Assembly: GCA_016874035.1 (NCBI GenBank)
Contig: VGVM01000005.1
Span: 1 to 64,000, forward strand
Direction: 5' to 3'
Origin: Gemmatimonadota bacterium
GTDB taxonomy: Bacteria; Gemmatimonadota; Gemmatimonadetes; Gemmatimonadales; Gemmatimonadaceae
Length of the DNA: 64,000 nt
A program made the translations under genes and the position numbers. Of this stretch, positions 62,613 through 64,000 are shown piece by piece (the first letter of the stretch is position 1; each line of letters begins with the position of its first letter). The notes under the pieces were generated by a model that was given only the letters and a program-made list of their open reading frames with translations, was not told the origin of the DNA and searched no databases.

Positions 62613-64000
62613 GTGGAAAGGATTCGCACGCGTTTCCTGGTGATCGGATCCGGCATCGCGGGTCTCCATACCGCTTGGCGGGCGTCCGAACACGGCGAGG
62701 TCGTCGTGCTCACCAAGCGCTCGCTGTTCGACAGCGCGACGGCATACGCCCAGGGCGGGATCGCCGCGGCGCTCGGAGCCGGTGACTCGCCGCAGCTGCA
62801 CCGGCAGGATACGCTGGCCGCCGGCGCAGCGCTCTGCGACTCCGCGGCCGTCGAGGTGCTCGTGGCCGAGGGGCCGCAGCGGGTCCGCGACCTCGCGTCG
62901 ATCGGTGCGCGATTCGACACGGACAGCACCGGCCGCTTCCAGCTCTCCCGCGAAGCGGCGCACTCGCGCAAGCGGATCGTCCACGCGCGCGGCGACCAGA
63001 CGGGGGCGGAGGTTGCGCGCACCCTGATCGAGCGCGTGCAGAGCACGGCGTCCATCCGTGTGCTCGAGGTTGCGCGCGCCCTCGACCTGATCGTCGTGGG
63101 CGGCCGTTGCATAGGCGTGCGCGCGAGTCACGCGGGCCGCGCGGTCGAGGTCATCGCCGATGCCACGGTCCTCGCCACCGGCGGATGCGGGCAGGTGTAT
63201 CGCTACACCACGAATCCGCAGGTGGCGACCGGCGACGGATTCGCGATCGCGCATCGCGCGGGGGCGAGGCTCGCGGACATGGAGTTCGTGCAGTTCCACC
63301 CGACCGCGCTCGACACGCCGGAAACGCCGCTCTCCCTGATTTCCGAGGCGGTCCGCGGCGAGGGAGCCGTGCTCGTCAACGATCGCGGGCAGCGCTTCAT
63401 GACGCGGCGACACCGGCTCGCCGAGCTGGCGCCGCGCGACATCGTGGCCCGGGAGATCTTTCGCGAAACGCAGCACGGTACCCGCGTCTGGCTCGACGCG
63501 CGAAAGCTCTCGCGCACGTTCGCGCGCCGCTTTCCCGGCATCCTGCGGCTCTGCCTCGATCGCGGCATTGATCCGCGACGCGAGCGCATCCCGGTCACAC
63601 CCGCCGCGCACTACATGATGGGCGGGGTCGTGACCGACCTCGCGGGTCGCTCATCGCTCGAACGCCTCTACGCGTGCGGCGAAGTGAGCCGCACGGGTGT
63701 GCACGGTGCGAACCGGCTCGCGTCGAACTCGCTGCTCGAAGGGCTCGTGTTCGCCGAGCGCGTGGCGCGCGACATGGTGGCGATGCCGCGGCTCCCGCGC
63801 CTGCCGAAGCTCGATGACTGGCGTGTGCCCGCGCTGCGCGACCGCGGGGCAGCCCAGGTCGCCGCCGACGAGATCCGTGCCACGATGTGGGAACACGCGG
63901 GCATTGACCGTTCGGCGAAGGGGCTGCGGTTGGGACTCGAGCGACTCGGCGAGATCGCGAAACGACTCAGCGCCGGCGCCACCGAAGAGCGGAACCTCGT
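62613..64000 (+). CDS. nadB: L-aspartate oxidase (5' part, runs off right edge)
   Basis: The first 462 residues from GTG 62613, preceded by GAAGGG. The FAD motif is FLVIGSGIAGLHTAW. The succinate-dehydrogenase-like active site follows: the arginine-containing RRERIPVTPAAHYMMGGVVTD and the signature HGANRLASNSLLEGLVF. It makes iminoaspartate for quinolinate and NAD synthesis. The capping domain (MEFVQFHPTAL, EAVRGEGAVL) is complete; the C-terminal helical domain begins and is cut by the window edge. Confidence 0.92.
   Translation, partial: MERIRTRFLVIGSGIAGLHTAWRASEHGEVVVLTKRSLFDSATAYAQGGIAAALGAGDSPQLHRQDTLAAGAALCDSAAVEVLVAEGPQRVRDLASIGARFDTDSTGRFQLSREAAHSRKRIVHARGDQTGAEVARTLIERVQSTASIRVLEVARALDLIVVGGRCIGVRASHAGRAVEVIADATVLATGGCGQVYRYTTNPQVATGDGFAIAHRAGARLADMEFVQFHPTALDTPETPLSLISEAVRGEGAVLVNDRGQRFMTRRHRLAELAPRDIVAREIFRETQHGTRVWLDARKLSRTFARRFPGILRLCLDRGIDPRRERIPVTPAAHYMMGGVVTDLAGRSSLERLYACGEVSRTGVHGANRLASNSLLEGLVFAERVARDMVAMPRLPRLPKLDDWRVPALRDRGAAQVAADEIRATMWEHAGIDRSAKGLRLGLERLGEIAKRLSAGATEERNL

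Overview
This window is about 68-70% GC, gene-dense and bacterial. Its gene content fits a chromosome of the phylum Gemmatimonadota or a close relative. Pointers are the many exported hydrolases with alanine-rich signal peptides ending in AQ, a Ser/Thr kinase fused through one membrane helix to a beta-propeller, M16 and S9 peptidases with Gly/Arg-rich inserts, and a copper/cytochrome-oxidase assembly module. The phylum is an inference from gene style; no rRNA gene is present. One tRNA gene, tRNA-Arg(TCG), lies at 35.9 kb.

Layout. 0-0.3 kb: end of an IS3-type insertion sequence abutting a truncated gene. 0.3-24.2 kb: mainly exported or periplasmic catabolic and proteolytic genes (esterase, [4Fe-4S] membrane protein, DUF1028, PEBP-like protein, S9 and M55 peptidases, pirin, cytochrome c/copper-oxygenase-like protein, an M16 peptidase pair, threonine dehydratase, amidohydrolase, amidase). 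A cluster of structured palindromes sits at 19.6-19.9 kb. 24.3-29.3 kb: three copies of a kinase gene 5' end, only one leading an intact gene, around a ChaN lipoprotein and a P-loop/dCMP-deaminase fusion. 29-40 kb: M28 peptidase, FAD oxidoreductase, two metallo-beta-lactamase-fold proteins, Nramp-like transporter, tRNA-Arg, alpha/beta hydrolase, DinB-like protein and PQQ dehydrogenase.

40-54.9 kb: an aerobic phenylacetate (paa) pathway in two blocks, both transcribed leftward: paaABCD (54.0-51.4 kb) and paaGHIJZ (45.8-40.0 kb). The 5.6 kb between them holds a fused alpha/beta dehydrogenase E1 gene, an ECF sigma factor gene with an in-frame stop, a membrane protein ending in a YCII domain, and a D-aminoacylase-like lipoprotein. 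The encoded enzymes cover ring epoxidation (PaaABC with the maturation factor PaaD), isomerisation (PaaG), ring cleavage and oxidation (PaaZ) and beta-oxidation (a divergent hydratase, PaaH, PaaJ, thioesterase PaaI). The phenylacetyl-CoA ligase PaaK and reductase PaaE are not in the window.

54.9-60.7 kb: MFS transporter and a four-gene BMP-type nucleoside ABC importer with 4-nt overlaps throughout. 60.7-64 kb: Sco-PCuAC copper chaperone fusion, CtaG, and the start of nadB, which runs off the right edge.

Most informative observations: paaC appears to start at a CTG that overlaps the paaB stop; the ECF sigma gene has a TGA between its two conserved regions; two inverted 44-nt structured repeats show compensatory base changes; the kinase 5' end is present three times; and a long dyad fills the paaG promoter region.
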